In this document: in pieces, positions 62,879 through 64,000 of the stretch | How the letters are laid out: each line of letters begins with the position of its first letter | Position numbering within the stretch: the first letter of the stretch is position 1 | Assembly (NCBI GenBank): GCA_904387375.1 | Contig: CAJFLE010000001.1 | Location: 186,001-250,000 of the forward strand | Direction: 5' to 3' | Length of the DNA: 64,000 bases | From: Candidatus Protoclostridium gallicola | Lineage (GTDB): Bacteria > Bacillota > Clostridia > Christensenellales > Pumilibacteraceae | Position numbers and translations under genes: made by a program | The notes under the pieces: generated by a model | What the model was told of the DNA's origin: nothing | Database searches by the model: none | What the model saw: only the letters and a program-made list of their open reading frames with translations

Positions 62879-64000
62879 TTATTCCGAAGCCTTGGAAACG
62901 ACTTCAAGCAGTTTGAGATCGATTCTGCCCTTCTCGTCCACCTTGATGACTTCGACTTTGACGACGTCTCCGAGATTGATGACGTCGGTCACCTTTGCGA
63001 CGCGGCGGGACGAAAGCTTGGAAATATGAATCATGCCGTCCTTGCCGGGTGCGATATTGACGAATGCGCCGAGTTCCTGCGGCTGCTCCTCTTTTCTGTC
63101 GCCTTTATCGCCCTTGGAGTCCTTTCCATCGCGGCGTCCGCGGCCTCTGTCTCTGCCGCCCGCTCTGTCAGGATTGCTCATAAGGATCTTGACGACCGGT
63201 CCCTCGTATACGTTGCCTACGACGACGTCTTCGACGATGGAAAGAATAATCTTCTTCGCCTTCTCGCCCATTTCCGCGTCGGTATATGCGATGTACACGC
63301 TGCCGTCCTCTTCGATATCGATCTTGACGCCCGTGTCATCGACGATCTTGTTGATCGTTTCGCCGCCCTTGCCGATAACCTTGCCGATCTTGTCCTGATC
63401 GATCTTTATAACCGTGATCTTGGGCGCCCACTTGGACAGCTCGGCGCGCGGTCCGGGTATGACTTCGAGCATTTTGCCGAGTATGAACAGCCGGCCCTTG
63501 CGCGCCTGTTCGAGCGCGGTGGTCAGTATCTGCTTGTCGATACCCTTGATTTTGATATCCATCTGAATGGCGGTGATACCGTGGCTGGTGCCCGCGACCT
63601 TGAAGTCCATATCGCCGAGGAAGTCCTCGAGACCCTGTATGTCGGACAGCACTGCGACGCGGTTATGTTCGGGATCCTTGATAAGGCCCATGGCTATACC
63701 TGCGACGGGCGCTTTGATGGGCACGCCCGCGTCCATAAGCGCCATGCACGAACCGCACACGCTGGCCTGCGACGTGGAGCCGTTGGAGCTTACGATTTCG
63801 CTGACCGTTCTGATTGCGTAAGGGAACTCTTCCTCGGACGGAATGACGGGTTCGAGCGCACGCTCCGCAAGTGCGCCGTGGCCTATTTCGCGGCGGCCGG
63901 GCGCGCGGAGCGGCTTGGCTTCGCCGGTGGAATAGCCGGGCATGTTGTACTGATGCATATATCTCTTCCTGACGTCGTCCTCGTCGAGATTCTCCAGCTT
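62879..64000 (-). CDS. pnp: Polynucleotide phosphorylase, C-terminal part (cut by window end)
   Basis: The frame is open to the right edge (the last bases encode [19 protein letters not shown]), so the start lies beyond the window. The visible part covers the second RNase PH domain ([37 protein letters not shown]), the KH domain ([18 protein letters not shown]) and an S1 domain. The S1 domain is interrupted after VYEGPVVKI by about 36 charged, Arg/Gly/Asp/Lys-rich residues before it resumes at ELGAFVNI. PNPase degrades RNA 3' to 5' and often works with RNase Y (51.4 kb). Confidence 0.96.
   Translation of the reverse strand, partial: KLENLDEDDVRKRYMHQYNMPGYSTGEAKPLRAPGRREIGHGALAERALEPVIPSEEEFPYAIRTVSEIVSSNGSTSQASVCGSCMALMDAGVPIKAPVAGIAMGLIKDPEHNRVAVLSDIQGLEDFLGDMDFKVAGTSHGITAIQMDIKIKGIDKQILTTALEQARKGRLFILGKMLEVIPGPRAELSKWAPKITVIKIDQDKIGKVIGKGGETINKIVDDTGVKIDIEEDGSVYIAYTDAEMGEKAKKIILSIVEDVVVGNVYEGPVVKILMSNPDRAGGRDRGRGRRDGKDSKGDKGDRKEEQPQELGAFVNIAPGKDGMIHISKLSSRRVAKVTDVINLGDVVKVEVIKVDEKGRIDLKLLEVVSKASE

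Overview
The window looks like chromosomal DNA of an endospore-forming Bacillota (Clostridia-like) bacterium. The evidence is the spoIIAA-spoIIAB-sigF operon, a spoVAC-spoVAD-spoVAE cluster, a YunB-family gene, a stand-alone Spo0A-type DNA-binding domain, T-box leaders in front of pheST and thrS, an infC-rpmI-rplT operon with a leader attenuator, RNase Y, and the pnp-ylxY-M16 peptidase order known from Bacillus. Coding density is high, base composition is moderate by eye, and there is no prophage, transposon, rRNA operon or CRISPR array. I cannot name the genus.

Layout. 1-2.1 kb: the end of comF converges on the spoIIA operon. 2.2-2.8 kb: five tRNA genes (CAT, Asp, Phe, Thr, Tyr). 2.85-4.65 kb: an AT-rich accessory patch with a structured RNA candidate, a 69-aa orphan protein and a leucine-rich-repeat lipoprotein. 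4.7-6.5 kb: two membrane proteins, one carrying a substrate-binding-protein-like domain. 6.6-9.2 kb: forespore genes spoVAC-D-E and yunB. 9.2-17.2 kb: T-box, pheS, pheT, a U32 peptidase-family protein and mutS2. 17.3-25.2 kb: Spo0A-C-like regulator, T-box and thrS, infC-rpmI-rplT, an RNA methyltransferase, yebC, proA, radC. 25.2-29.9 kb: lexA, a Xer-type recombinase, a YgjP-like metallopeptidase and a membrane-bound PadR protein. 30-37.8 kb (minus): miaB-mutS-mutL-miaA-(Met gamma-lyase family). 37.9-39.8 kb (plus): a class A penicillin-binding protein whose 3' end overlaps thiI. 39.8-46.4 kb (minus): ruvC-ruvA-ruvB-queA-tgt-cysteine desulfurase-thiI. 46.5-49.1 kb: argG-argH. 49.2-51.1 kb (minus): proC-rnhA-VTT membrane protein. 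51.2 kb: tRNA-Trp. 51.4-60.7 kb (minus): ftsK-rimO-pgsA-cinA-recA-rny. 60.8-64 kb (minus): pnp (cut by the window end)-ylxY-M16 peptidase.

How the genes work together: most form housekeeping modules for tRNA and ribosome modification (miaA, miaB, tgt, queA, thiI with its desulfurase, rimO), DNA repair (mutS, mutL, mutS2, recA, lexA, ruvABC, radC) and translation. Sporulation genes are interleaved: Spo0A-type boxes sit upstream of spoIIA, and a sigma-G-like promoter sits upstream of spoVA.

The most interesting signals are: (1) five genes whose good -10 hexamer lies only 7-8 nt before the start codon with no Shine-Dalgarno site, suggesting leaderless mRNAs; (2) a promoter-to-terminator RNA at about 2.9-3.1 kb whose first 15 nt pair perfectly with a segment near its 3' end; (3) a PadR regulator fused through a long acidic linker to a four-helix membrane domain; (4) low-complexity expansions in FtsK and inside the S1 domain of PNPase; (5) a 57-bp tail-to-tail coding overlap between a penicillin-binding protein and ThiI. 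All coordinates and motifs were read by eye; no searches or folding programs were run.
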